Shown piece after piece: positions 51,825 through 59,838 of a stretch of 64,000 bases of DNA. The stretch covers positions 1-64,000 of the forward strand of contig CANNDT010000007.1 of NCBI GenBank assembly GCA_947503365.1, read 5' to 3'. Position 1 is the first letter of the stretch; every line of letters begins with the position of its first letter. The notes under the pieces were generated by a model. The model was not told the DNA's origin. It saw nothing but the letters and a program-made list of their open reading frames with translations, and searched no databases. Source of the DNA: CANNDT01 sp945876205. Its GTDB lineage: Bacteria; Acidobacteriota; Vicinamibacteria; Vicinamibacterales; UBA2999. The position numbers were made by a program, and so were the translations under genes.

Positions 51825-52760
51825 TCAGCTCGCTGTCTCGTTGTCGGCGGCCGCGGCCATCACACCGGCTGCAGGTGCTTCGCCGGTCCACCACTCGAAC
51901 TGGCGCTCGGCCCGGGCGATCAGTACGGCGAGGTCGAGGGTATCTTCCAGGTAGCCGTCGACGATGCTCATCGTGTCGGCAAAGGTGATGAAGTCCGCGA
52001 AGTCGGCGGCGGCCAGCGGGACGCATACCGCATCAATGCCACCGGCAGTGAACGCGGCGTTGTGCATCACGGCGGAGAGCGAATGGATTCCCTTGGCGCT
52101 GACGACGCCGAAGACACTGGTGTCGTCGCCGATGTCGCGGAAGCGGAACTGCTGCAGCATCCGCCGCGCGGGCACCTGGCCCGGCGCCACGCCCCTGCCG
52201 CCATACGTCCAGCGGGATCCGAACCGGGACGCGAGCAACCTGGTCGGCACACCGGCCTCGCCCATGCCGATGACGACGGCGTCTCCTTCTTCGGCGATGT
52301 CGATGAGCGGGAGTGTATCGGTGAGGCGAGCGGGTGTGATCGCGACCTTGATCACCGCCGCGCCCGTCTCGCGCATCGCGTCGACGCGCGATGACAGGTC
52401 CTCCGGGACGCCATCGAAGTCGTGCGACGACACGATGACCTTGTCGGGATGAGCCGCGATCAGCCGCTCGAAGCCGGCCGTGAATTCGACGTCGACATAC
52501 TCGGCCCCGAGGTCGAGCGCCTTCCGGAGGATGACCTCGCGCGCGCCCTCGGAGCCGTCGAAGTGACCGCCCTCCCACGTCGGGCGGCATGTGACGATGA
52601 CCGGCTTCTTCCGGCCAGCGAGGGCCATGGCGACGTCCAAATCAGTAACGCTGTCGAGGCGGAGCTCGACAAGGTCAGCGGCGTCGGCCGCGTTACGTGC
52701 CCGGGTCAGCTCGGCCGTTGTCCGGCCCGTAACCGTCTCGCAGAGAAGTGATGTGCTCAT
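51825..52760 (-). CDS. aroD: 3-Dehydroquinate dehydratase fused to a gutted shikimate dehydrogenase
   Basis: 311 residues. Residues 1-205 are a complete type I dehydroquinase: catalytic H113 (VIVSSHDFDG) and Schiff-base K138 (AAVIKVAIT). Residues 216-263 match the start of shikimate dehydrogenase (VFGVV, then HSLSAVMHNAAF at 226-237 as the HSxSPxxHN shikimate site). Residues 275-305 (RAERQFEWWTGEAPAAGVM) match the very last helix of shikimate dehydrogenase. Everything between, including the catalytic Lys/Asp and the NADP domain, is missing. So it should lack shikimate dehydrogenase activity. Start lies at the base of the attenuator; no good ribosome binding site is visible other than in the terminator stem. 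Confidence 0.85.
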   Translation of the reverse strand: MSTSLLCETVTGRTTAELTRARNAADAADLVELRLDSVTDLDVAMALAGRKKPVIVTCRPTWEGGHFDGSEGAREVILRKALDLGAEYVDVEFTAGFERLIAAHPDKVIVSSHDFDGVPEDLSSRVDAMRETGAAVIKVAITPARLTDTLPLIDIAEEGDAVVIGMGEAGVPTRLLASRFGSRWTYGGRGVAPGQVPARRMLQQFRFRDIGDDTSVFGVVSAKGIHSLSAVMHNAAFTAGGIDAVCVPLAAADFADFITFADTMSIVDGYLEDTLDLAVLIARAERQFEWWTGEAPAAGVMAAAADNETAS

Positions 52761-52802
52761 GAAAATAAAAACGCCCCTTCAACCGGTGGCTGAAGGGGCG
52801 TT
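52761..52802 (-). terminator. trp operon attenuator terminator
   Basis: On the minus strand a perfect 12-bp stem (AACGCCCCTTCA at 52802-52791 with TGAAGGGGCGTT at 52781-52770) has a 9-base loop. It is followed by a U-rich tract (TTTTTATTTTC overall) that runs into the aroD ATG. This is a rho-independent terminator placed before the first structural gene. Confidence 0.9.
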
Positions 52803-52905
52803 GGTAACTGCTGAGTTCCTGTATCTGTTCGTCTCAGATGCTGGACGCCGCCCCTTCAATCGCAGTCCCGTGCCACCACCAATAGCTGGCGGAAAACGGG
52901 GCGGC
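52770..52905 (-). promoter_or_regulatory. Alternative RNA folds of the trp attenuator
   Basis: Four segments are visible on the transcript. Segment 1 GCCGCCCC (52905-52898), segment 2 ATTGAAGGGGCGGCG (52860-52846), segment 3 AACGCCCCTTCA (52802-52791), segment 4 TGAAGGGGCGTT (52781-52770). 1:2 gives 8 bp with the Trp codons in its loop; 2:3 gives an antiterminator; 3:4 is the terminator. A ribosome stalled on the Trp codons would break 1:2 and free 2 to capture 3. Confidence 0.8.
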
Positions 52906-52929
52906 AAAGGGGCTAAAGCGGTTGGACAT
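52834..52929 (-). CDS. trpL: Trp leader peptide
   Basis: A 31-codon reading frame starting ATG at 52929-52927 and ending TGA at 52836-52834. It contains three consecutive UGG codons (52881-52873) preceded by UAU; the peptide core is SYWWWH. The RNA segment encoding IEGAA (52860-52846) carries TTGAAGGGGCG, which can pair with the terminator's 5' arm. The stop codon is about 12 bases past that segment. No strong ribosome binding site is visible. The arrangement is that of the classic trp attenuator of proteobacteria. Confidence 0.85.
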   Translation of the reverse strand: MSNRFSPFAAPFSASYWWWHGTAIEGAASSI

Positions 52930-52951
52930 CTGCGTATCTGACGGAGTCTGC

Positions 52952-52981
52952 ACAGTAACCCAGCAGCGCCGAGACTGTCAA
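52952..52981 (-). promoter_or_regulatory. trp operon promoter
   Basis: TTGACA (52981-52976) and TACTGT (52957-52952) on the minus strand, 18-base spacer, 22 bases before the leader ATG. Transcription would start about 15 bases before trpL. Confidence 0.65.
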
Positions 52982-53046
52982 CTAAAACGGCCGCAGGGCC
53001 TTGCAGTTTCATGGGTTTACCCGTATCTTCAACCGTGAGCCACACT

Positions 53047-54891
53047 ATGTATATGCGAGCCTTTGCCGTTATTGGTGCATTCCTACTCTTCTTCGCGGCG
53101 GGCCTGCCGGCGCAGAGCCGCACATTCCCGGTGGACGAGCTCCGCGTCGGCATGGTCGGCGTGGGCAAGACGGTCTTCGAGGGTGATCGACTGGACGAGT
53201 TCAAGGTCCACATCCTCGGCGTCCTGAAGAACGTCATCGGCACGCGCCGCAACCTGATCCTGGCGCGTCTCGAAGGCGGACCGCTGGCTGAAACCGGCGT
53301 CATCGCCGGCATGAGCGGCAGCCCGGTCTATATCGATGGCCGGCTCGTCGGCGCCGTGTCGTATTCCCTCGGCCAGTTCTCCAAGGAGCCGATCGCCGGC
53401 ATCACGCCCATCGGCGAGATGACCGAGGCGGCGACATTCGCGGGGCCTCGCCGCCAGGTGGCGCGCGCTGAACTGCAGCTGCCGCTGACCAACGATGGGC
53501 TGCGCAACTCGCTGCGCCAGGCCTTCTCCTGGATGCGCCCGTTCGCGGACAGCCCCAACGACGTGCAGGTGCTCGGAGACGGCGGCCTGAACGCCGGCAT
53601 CGGGACGATGCTGCGGCCGATCGCGACGCCGCTGACGCTTGGCGGGTTTGATGCGAGCTTCGCGGATCCGATCGTCTCGGCGTTTCGCGACCAGGGCTTC
53701 ATGCCGGTGATGGCGGGCGGCCTCGCCGGACAGCAGTCGGTCCGGTCGGGAGCGAGTAATCCGCTGCGTCCAGGCGACCCCGTCGGCGTGTCCCTGATGA
53801 CCGGCGACATGGAGCTGGGCGCGACCGGCACGGTGACCGAAGTCGACGGCAACCGCGTCTACGCGTTCGGCCATCCGTTCTACGGGCTCGGGCCGACGCA
53901 GTTTCCGATGACGCGCGCCTACGTCCACGTCATCCTCCCCAGCATGATGAGCTCGTCGAAGATCGCGAGCACCGGCGAAGTCATCGGCACCGTGTCGCAG
54001 GATCGCGCCACGACGATCGCGGGCACGCTCGGCGCGGGCCCCACGCTCATCCCGGTGAAGCTGAACCTGACGTCGGAGCGCGGCACGAAGAAGACCTTCG
54101 AGATGGCGATGGTCAACGACCAGCTGTTTACGCCGCTCCTGGCGTATCTCTCCATCCTGAACACGCTGCAGTCGTACGAGCGCCAGAACGGCGCGGCAAG
54201 CTACGTCGTCCGCGGCAGCGCCAGCGTCAAGAAGTACGGGACGATCGCGTTCGAGGACCTCTTCACCGGTGATCAGGGCTCGGTCGGGGCGGCAGCCTAT
54301 GTCGTGGCGCCAATCAATTTCCTGATGCGCAACGCATTCGAGGATGTCGAGCTCGAAGGCCTGACGCTCGACATCGACGCCAGCGAGGAGCCGCGAAGCG
54401 CCACCATCGAGCGGGTGTGGATCGACGGCGCCCGGCCAAAGGCGGGCACGAAGGTTGATCTCAAGATGCTGCTGCGCACGTATCGGGGCGAGGAAATCAC
54501 GCGCACGCTGCCGATCGACATCCCGGCCAACGCGCGCGGTGCCCAGCTCTCGATCATGGTGTCGGACGGCAACCGGCTGACGCAGTGGGAATCGCGCGAG
54601 CTGCAGATTCAGCCGCTGCAGACCCGCGGCCTGCCGCAGATGATGCAGGTGCTCAACAGCGCACGAAAGAACAACCGCCTCTACGTCCGGCTCCTCGGGC
54701 GCGATGGCGGCGCCGTCGTCAAGGGTGAGTCGATGGCCGCCCTGCCCCCGTCCGTTCTCGCGGTGATGGAGTCTGATCGGAACGGCGGAAGCTTCAGGGC
54801 GCTGCAGAACGCGACGCTCGGCGAATGGGACATCACCACCCCGTACGCCGTCGCCGGTTCGCGCACGCTCACACTCGACATTCAGGACTAA
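53047..54891 (+). CDS. SpoIVB-type (S55) peptidase domain protein
   Basis: About 614 residues. Signal peptide MRAFAVIGAFLLFFAAGLPA. The S55 domain begins FPVDELRVGMVGVGKTVFEG and contains the nucleophile motif GMSGSPVYIDG (S90). Further on, VYAFGHPFYGLGPTQFPMTRA is another S55 signature, with a possible catalytic His. The C-terminal half has Ig-like beta repeats (about 400-600). In Bacillus this protease family triggers sigma-K in spores; no sporulation genes are near, so the role here is a different envelope proteolysis. ATG choices at 53047 and 53053. Followed after 3 bp by the propeller gene. Confidence 0.8.
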   Translation: MYMRAFAVIGAFLLFFAAGLPAQSRTFPVDELRVGMVGVGKTVFEGDRLDEFKVHILGVLKNVIGTRRNLILARLEGGPLAETGVIAGMSGSPVYIDGRLVGAVSYSLGQFSKEPIAGITPIGEMTEAATFAGPRRQVARAELQLPLTNDGLRNSLRQAFSWMRPFADSPNDVQVLGDGGLNAGIGTMLRPIATPLTLGGFDASFADPIVSAFRDQGFMPVMAGGLAGQQSVRSGASNPLRPGDPVGVSLMTGDMELGATGTVTEVDGNRVYAFGHPFYGLGPTQFPMTRAYVHVILPSMMSSSKIASTGEVIGTVSQDRATTIAGTLGAGPTLIPVKLNLTSERGTKKTFEMAMVNDQLFTPLLAYLSILNTLQSYERQNGAASYVVRGSASVKKYGTIAFEDLFTGDQGSVGAAAYVVAPINFLMRNAFEDVELEGLTLDIDASEEPRSATIERVWIDGARPKAGTKVDLKMLLRTYRGEEITRTLPIDIPANARGAQLSIMVSDGNRLTQWESRELQIQPLQTRGLPQMMQVLNSARKNNRLYVRLLGRDGGAVVKGESMAALPPSVLAVMESDRNGGSFRALQNATLGEWDITTPYAVAGSRTLTLDIQD

Positions 54892-54894
54892 CTC

Positions 54895-57138
54895 ATGCGA
54901 TTGAAGCGTGTCATACCCGCGGCGCTCGTACTGTGCGCCGCGGCGGCGGTGGTCGTCCAGGCCGCCCTGCCGACCTTCTGGCAAGTCTCGACCGAAAGCG
55001 AATTCCTGCAGGGTGAAGTCGAGAACCTGTCGATCGACAACTACGGCCGCCTGACACTCGGTCCGACGGCGGCGCCGGTCTACGAATCGAGCGCGCCGTT
55101 TCTCTGGACGCTCGTCAGCGCGCCTGACGGATCGACGTTCGTCGGCAGCGGCAACGAGGGCCAGGTCTACCGCATCGATAACGACGGCAAGGGCTCGGTG
55201 TTCTTCGATGCCGAGGAGCTCGAGGTCCACGCCATGGTGCTCGCGCCCGGTGGCGGCCTCTACGTCGGCACCTCGCCCGACGGCAAGATTTACAAGGTGG
55301 ACGCCGCGGGCAAGGGGACGGTCCTCTTCGACCCGCCCGACAAGTACATCTGGAGCCTGGCGGTCGACAAGACGGGCAACGTCTTCGCGGGCACCGGCGA
55401 CAAGGGCATCATCTACAAGATCACCCCCGACGGCAGGGGCACCGCGTTCTACCAGACCAAAGCCACCCATGCGATGACGCTCGCCTTCGATGGCAGCGGC
55501 CGCCTGCTCGCAGGCACCGAGTCGCCGGGACGCGTCTTCCAGATCGATGCGGCGGGCAAACCGTTCGTGCTGCTCGACTCCCCCTACAACGAGATCCACA
55601 CGCTGCGCGTCGACCCGAAAGGCGTGATCTACGCCGCCGCCGTCAGCGCACGCGCCGGCGCTACGCCGGCGACGCCGACGATCGACCTGCCGGCGGCGCC
55701 CGCAGGCCAGCCCGTGGCCTCGGTCTCAACCGAGATCACCGCCATCTCGATCGTGGCGGATGTCTCCACCACGGCGGCAGCGATTCAGGGAAACGCGCGG
55801 AGTAATACCGGCCCGGGCGCCGGCGCCATCTACCGGATCATGCCGGACGGCGCGTGGGACATGGTCTGGCAACTGCGCGAGGACTCGCCCTACGACATCG
55901 CGTTCGACACCGACGGCAGCCTCACGGTGGCGACCGGCAATGAAGGCAAGATTTATCGTCTGAGCGGCGATCCGCTTCAGCCGATGCTCGTCGCGCGCGC
56001 CAGCGTGCAGCAGATCACGGCGCTGGTTCCCGACCGCTCCGGCCGCATCCTCTTCGCCACCTCCAACCCCGGCAAGGTGTTTCGCCTCTCGCAGACGCGC
56101 ACCGACAAGGGTACCTACACCTCCGATGTCCGCGACGCGCAGACCGTGGCAACGTGGGGAGCGATCAAATGGCAGGCGACGGTACCGACAGGCACCAAGG
56201 TCGAGGTCTCGACCCGTTCTGGAAACACGCGGACGCCGGATGAGACCTGGAGTGACTGGAGTCCCGCGTATCCTGCGCGCGAAGGCAGCGGCATCAGCAG
56301 TCCACGGGCGCGGTACCTGCAGTGGCGCGCGGTGCTGAGCGGCACGCGAACCGAGGCGCCCGTTCTCACGTCTGTCGTCGCCGCGTACCTTCCGCGCAAC
56401 ACGCGTCCGCGCGTGACGTCGATCACGATTCACCCGCCCGGCACCGTCTTCCAGCGTCCCTTCCCCACTGGCGATCCTGGCCTGGCCGGCTTCGAGGGAG
56501 AAACGCCGGATCAGCGCGCCGTGGCCCAGACCCAGCAGGGCGGCAACCAGGCGAACCTCGGCCGGCGCTCCTATCAGCGCGGGCTGCTGACCTTTGTCTG
56601 GCGCGCGGAAGACGACAACCGCGACGACCTGACGTACGACGTCCAGTACCGCCGCGAAGGCGATGACACCTGGCGCCCGCTGAAGCGCGCGGTCAACGAC
56701 CCGATCCTGGTGTGGGACACGACCTCGGTGCCGAACGGCCGCTATCTCCTCCAGGTGGTGGCGTCTGACGCCCGGTCGAATTCACCGGCGACGGCGCTGA
56801 CCGGCTCGATGGAAAGTACGACATTCGACATCGACAACATGCCGCCGACGATCGTCGTCACGGCGGTGCGTCGCGACGGTCCGCGCAGGGTGATTGTGTT
56901 CGACGTGCGGGATGAGGATTCCGCGGTGGTGAAAGCCGAGTACTCACTCGACGGCGATCGGTGGCAGGCGATCTATCCGAGGGATGGGATTGCCGACTCC
57001 CGGTTCGAGCAGTTCGAGCTGCCGCTCGACGGCGAAGCCGCCAGCCGCGCCGTGGTGATTCGCGCGACCGACTCGCTGAACAACGTTACAAGCGCCCGCG
57101 CCGAGGCACCGGCACCGGCAGCGGCGGCGAACCGCTGA
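54895..57138 (+). CDS. Exported beta-propeller protein with Fn3-like C-terminus
   Basis: 747 residues. Signal peptide MRLKRVIPAALVLCAAAA, then a propeller (about 60-400) built of repeats such as GSTFVGSGNEGQVYRI, GGLYVGTSPDGKIYKV, GNVFAGTGDKGIIYKI and GRLLAGTESPGRVFQI. After a Pro/Thr linker come Fn3/Ig-like modules (about 515-700, TYDVQYRREGDDTWRPL, YRLL-type strands). Probably a periplasmic or surface binding protein; coupled to the S55 gene (3-bp gap), perhaps as its substrate or partner. It overlaps the anti-sigma gene by 53 bp on the other strand. Confidence 0.75.
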   Translation: MRLKRVIPAALVLCAAAAVVVQAALPTFWQVSTESEFLQGEVENLSIDNYGRLTLGPTAAPVYESSAPFLWTLVSAPDGSTFVGSGNEGQVYRIDNDGKGSVFFDAEELEVHAMVLAPGGGLYVGTSPDGKIYKVDAAGKGTVLFDPPDKYIWSLAVDKTGNVFAGTGDKGIIYKITPDGRGTAFYQTKATHAMTLAFDGSGRLLAGTESPGRVFQIDAAGKPFVLLDSPYNEIHTLRVDPKGVIYAAAVSARAGATPATPTIDLPAAPAGQPVASVSTEITAISIVADVSTTAAAIQGNARSNTGPGAGAIYRIMPDGAWDMVWQLREDSPYDIAFDTDGSLTVATGNEGKIYRLSGDPLQPMLVARASVQQITALVPDRSGRILFATSNPGKVFRLSQTRTDKGTYTSDVRDAQTVATWGAIKWQATVPTGTKVEVSTRSGNTRTPDETWSDWSPAYPAREGSGISSPRARYLQWRAVLSGTRTEAPVLTSVVAAYLPRNTRPRVTSITIHPPGTVFQRPFPTGDPGLAGFEGETPDQRAVAQTQQGGNQANLGRRSYQRGLLTFVWRAEDDNRDDLTYDVQYRREGDDTWRPLKRAVNDPILVWDTTSVPNGRYLLQVVASDARSNSPATALTGSMESTTFDIDNMPPTIVVTAVRRDGPRRVIVFDVRDEDSAVVKAEYSLDGDRWQAIYPRDGIADSRFEQFELPLDGEAASRAVVIRATDSLNNVTSARAEAPAPAAAANR

Positions 57139-57844
57139 CGGGCGCCGAGGTCAACCACACCATATCGACAGCCACGGCGCGATCGGACGGCGCTTCCGAG
57201 GGCGCGAACCGTGAGTGCCGCACGGCGTCGAGCAGTCCACCCACGTCGGCCGTCAACGCCGAGCCGTCACGGCGCCGCACGTTGGCCCGCTCGAGCTCGA
57301 GCATCCTGTAATCCGCAATCCGTTGTCCGCGGGTGACCATGGTGGCCAGCGCGAAGACGGCTTCCTCTTCGGGCACGCCCTCGAGAATCCAGCCGGTCTT
57401 GATGCGGCTGGCATTCGCCGTCGACTCCATCACGCCGGCCATCGAGTCGCTCTCGCCGTTGGCTGCGTGCAGCACGCCGACCGCCGTGCAGAGGCAGGCG
57501 ATCAGGGCAGCCGAGGCCCCAAGCGCCGGCCAGAAGAGGCGCATGTCCTCGAACGCGGTACGCACCCACACCCCAAACGATTGATCGCGCTCGGCGCCAA
57601 TTCGCGTGAGTACGGCAGCCTGCACCGCGATCATGGCGCGGGCTTCCTCGGGTTCGCGGGGTGGCCGCACCGCGCCAACGCGGAGCGACGCGCCAATCAG
57701 CCGCATGTCTTCGACGCGCGCGCCACATGTCCGGCACCAGCGGAGGTGCGCCTCCACCGCGACCTGGTCGGCCATGGCCAATTCGTCGTCGATGAACGCG
57801 TCGAGCATCGCGCGCGCGGTGTCGCAACCGAGGTACGGCGTCAT
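57086..57844 (-). CDS. Zinc-finger anti-sigma factor
   Basis: 252 residues. The N-terminal zf-HC2 motif has C7 and H33-x3-C37-x2-C40 (AHLRWCRTC), which binds zinc and the cognate sigma. One membrane helix at about 108-128 (GASAALIACLCTAVGVLHA). The C-terminal part is periplasmic or cytoplasmic and of unknown fold. ATG overlaps the sigma factor stop (ATGA), the standard sigma/anti-sigma arrangement. Its 3' end overlaps the propeller gene by 53 bp. Confidence 0.85.
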   Translation of the reverse strand: MTPYLGCDTARAMLDAFIDDELAMADQVAVEAHLRWCRTCGARVEDMRLIGASLRVGAVRPPREPEEARAMIAVQAAVLTRIGAERDQSFGVWVRTAFEDMRLFWPALGASAALIACLCTAVGVLHAANGESDSMAGVMESTANASRIKTGWILEGVPEEEAVFALATMVTRGQRIADYRMLELERANVRRRDGSALTADVGGLLDAVRHSRFAPSEAPSDRAVAVDMVWLTSAPVSGSPPLPVPVPRRGRL

Positions 57845-58470
57845 GACCGCACTCCCAGCAGATCGGCGCGAAGCGCCTGTCGCGCGCGCGTCAGGCGCGA
57901 TTTCACGGTGCCGATGGCGATGTCGAGCGAGAAGGCGATTTCTTCGTAGCGAAGGCCGTCCACCTCGCGCAGGATGAGCGCCGTGCGCTGATCGAACGGC
58001 AGCCGGTCGAGCGCCTGCCAGATATACGTCGCGGTCTCCTTGCTGGCGAGCAACCGATCGGGGAGCACGTCCTGCTTGCCCTCGAGCTCGCCGGAGTGCT
58101 TCAGGTGCTCATCGAGCGACACTTCGTCGCCGCGACAGCGCCGGCGCCACCAGCGCTGCCGGTTGCGAACCTGGTTGATCACGATCCGGTAGATCCAGGT
58201 GCGAAGGGCCGACTGGCCGCGGAATCCCGAGAGGGTGCGGAAGACGCGGAGGAACACTTCCTGGGAGATGTCGAGGGCCTCGTCGCGATCGCCCAGCAGG
58301 TTGAGGGCGAGGCTGTAGACCATCCGTTGGTGGGTGGCGACCAGCTCCGCGCAGGCCGCTTCGTCGCCGGCGGCGCACCGCGCGATGAGCGCAGCTTCCC
58401 CGGAATCGACGTCTGACCAGCTGATGGCGCCAGCGTTCTTCACGAAATCTCCACGGAACGGTGTAAGCAT
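57841..58470 (-). CDS. ECF-type RNA polymerase sigma factor
   Basis: About 209 residues. Region 2 (ALIARCAAGDEAACAELVATHQRMVYSLALNLLG, DEALDISQEVFLRVFRTL) and region 4 (ALDRLPFDQRTALILREVDG, GLRYEEIAFSLDIAIGTVKSR) are clear. A basic linker RNRQRWWRRRCRGD separates them. Controlled by the zinc-finger anti-sigma gene behind it. The start may be 58470, 58482 or a GTG at 58494; none has a good ribosome binding site. No ECF-type -35/-10 (AAC, GTC) pair was seen upstream. Confidence 0.9.
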   Translation of the reverse strand: MLTPFRGDFVKNAGAISWSDVDSGEAALIARCAAGDEAACAELVATHQRMVYSLALNLLGDRDEALDISQEVFLRVFRTLSGFRGQSALRTWIYRIVINQVRNRQRWWRRRCRGDEVSLDEHLKHSGELEGKQDVLPDRLLASKETATYIWQALDRLPFDQRTALILREVDGLRYEEIAFSLDIAIGTVKSRLTRARQALRADLLGVRS

Positions 58471-58557
58471 GGAGTTTAGCATCAACGACAACACTGGCTC
58501 TGTAGGCTTTTAGACCCCGAAGTGGCCCCGATGTTCCTTGGTAGAATCGCGTCATCC

Positions 58558-59835
58558 ATGAAACGCCTGGTCGTCGTATCCGTGGGCGTCGCCGCCCTCG
58601 TCGTCGGCATCCTGGTCGCCTGGTATTCCGTCCGCCAGGACCGCGAATTCCAGCGCCTGATCGCCGCCGGGGATGCCGCCGTCGTTCAGGACCAGACGTT
58701 TGTCGCGATCGAAGCGTTCAGCGGCGCGCTCGCGCTCAAGCCCGACTCCATGCTCGCGTATCTCAAGCGCGGCGATACCTACCGCCGCCGCAGCGAGCTG
58801 ACGGCGGCGCTGCGCGACCTCCGCCAGGCCGCGACGCTGGATCCCGGCGCGCCCCGCCCGGTCGAGCTCCTCGGCGACGTCAACGTCGCGATGGGGCGGT
58901 ACGAGAACGCCATCGAGCAATACCGCCGATTCATCGCCCTCGACGACCGCGCGCCACGCGTCCTCTACAAGCTGGCGCTCACCTACTACCGCAACGGCCA
59001 GGCCGCGCTGGCGATCGAACCGCTCCGCCAGGCGGTCGCCTTCGACGATCGATTCGTCGAGGCGCATTACCTGCTCGGCATGTGCCTGCTCGAGCGCAAG
59101 CGCGACGCGGATGCGCTTCGTTCGTTGACCCGCGCGATCGAGATCAATCCGACGTTCGCCGCGGCGCGCGAGGAGATGGCCGACATCTACACCCAGCGAG
59201 GACGCAGCCGCGACGCCATCGAGCAGCTCGAAGCGCTGGCGGCGCTCGAGCCCGCACGTGCCGAGCGGCTCGTCAGCGTTGGGCTTGCGTACGCGCGCCT
59301 GGGCCGCACTGATGCCGCCATCCTCACGCTTGGCCGCGCGGCCGAACGTTTTCCAGAAGAACCGGTGGTCTATACCGCGCTTGGGCGTGTGTGGCTTGAA
59401 GCCGCGGAGACGCGAGACGATCGCGTGGCCTTGAGCAAGGCGATTGGCGCACTGCAGCCCACGGCGGGCCGGGCAACCGCGTCGAGCGAAGCCCTCGCTT
59501 TGTACGGCCGCGCGCTCTATCTATCTGGAGAGATTGGCGGAGCCGAGCGGACGCTCCAGGAAGCAACCACGCGGATGCCGGTTGAACCGCTCGCCTTCCG
59601 CTACCTCGCGGCGGCAGCCGATCGCCTTGGCCATGTCGCGCCTGCCCGGGACGCGCTGCGCCGATACGTCGCGCTCATCGACACTCCCGATGCGCCGACG
59701 CTCGCCCTCCTCGCCGACGCGCACCGGCGGCTTGGCGAGCTCGCCGCCGCCCGCGCCACGGTTGCCAAGGCACTGGCGCTCGAACCCGAGAACGAGGCGC
59801 TGTTGCGGCTGCAGCGCCGAATCGGGCCGACCTGA
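58558..59835 (+). CDS. Membrane-anchored TPR repeat protein
   Basis: About 425 residues. One N-terminal membrane helix (about 3-25, RLVVVSVGVAALVVGILVAW) followed by about ten tetratricopeptide repeats (for example SMLAYLKRGDTYRRRSELTAALRDL-type units, with conserved W/L/G/Y-A/F positions). A scaffold facing the periplasm. Divergent from the ECF sigma gene and convergent with the permease gene (3-bp gap). Partner unknown. Confidence 0.8.
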   Translation: MKRLVVVSVGVAALVVGILVAWYSVRQDREFQRLIAAGDAAVVQDQTFVAIEAFSGALALKPDSMLAYLKRGDTYRRRSELTAALRDLRQAATLDPGAPRPVELLGDVNVAMGRYENAIEQYRRFIALDDRAPRVLYKLALTYYRNGQAALAIEPLRQAVAFDDRFVEAHYLLGMCLLERKRDADALRSLTRAIEINPTFAAAREEMADIYTQRGRSRDAIEQLEALAALEPARAERLVSVGLAYARLGRTDAAILTLGRAAERFPEEPVVYTALGRVWLEAAETRDDRVALSKAIGALQPTAGRATASSEALALYGRALYLSGEIGGAERTLQEATTRMPVEPLAFRYLAAAADRLGHVAPARDALRRYVALIDTPDAPTLALLADAHRRLGELAAARATVAKALALEPENEALLRLQRRIGPT

Positions 59836-59838
59836 GGG

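Noticed and set aside
53083..55599. An 838-codon open frame antisense to the S55 and propeller genes
   Set aside because: It is a mirror of codon bias in two well supported genes; rich in Arg, His, Asp with no family resemblance.
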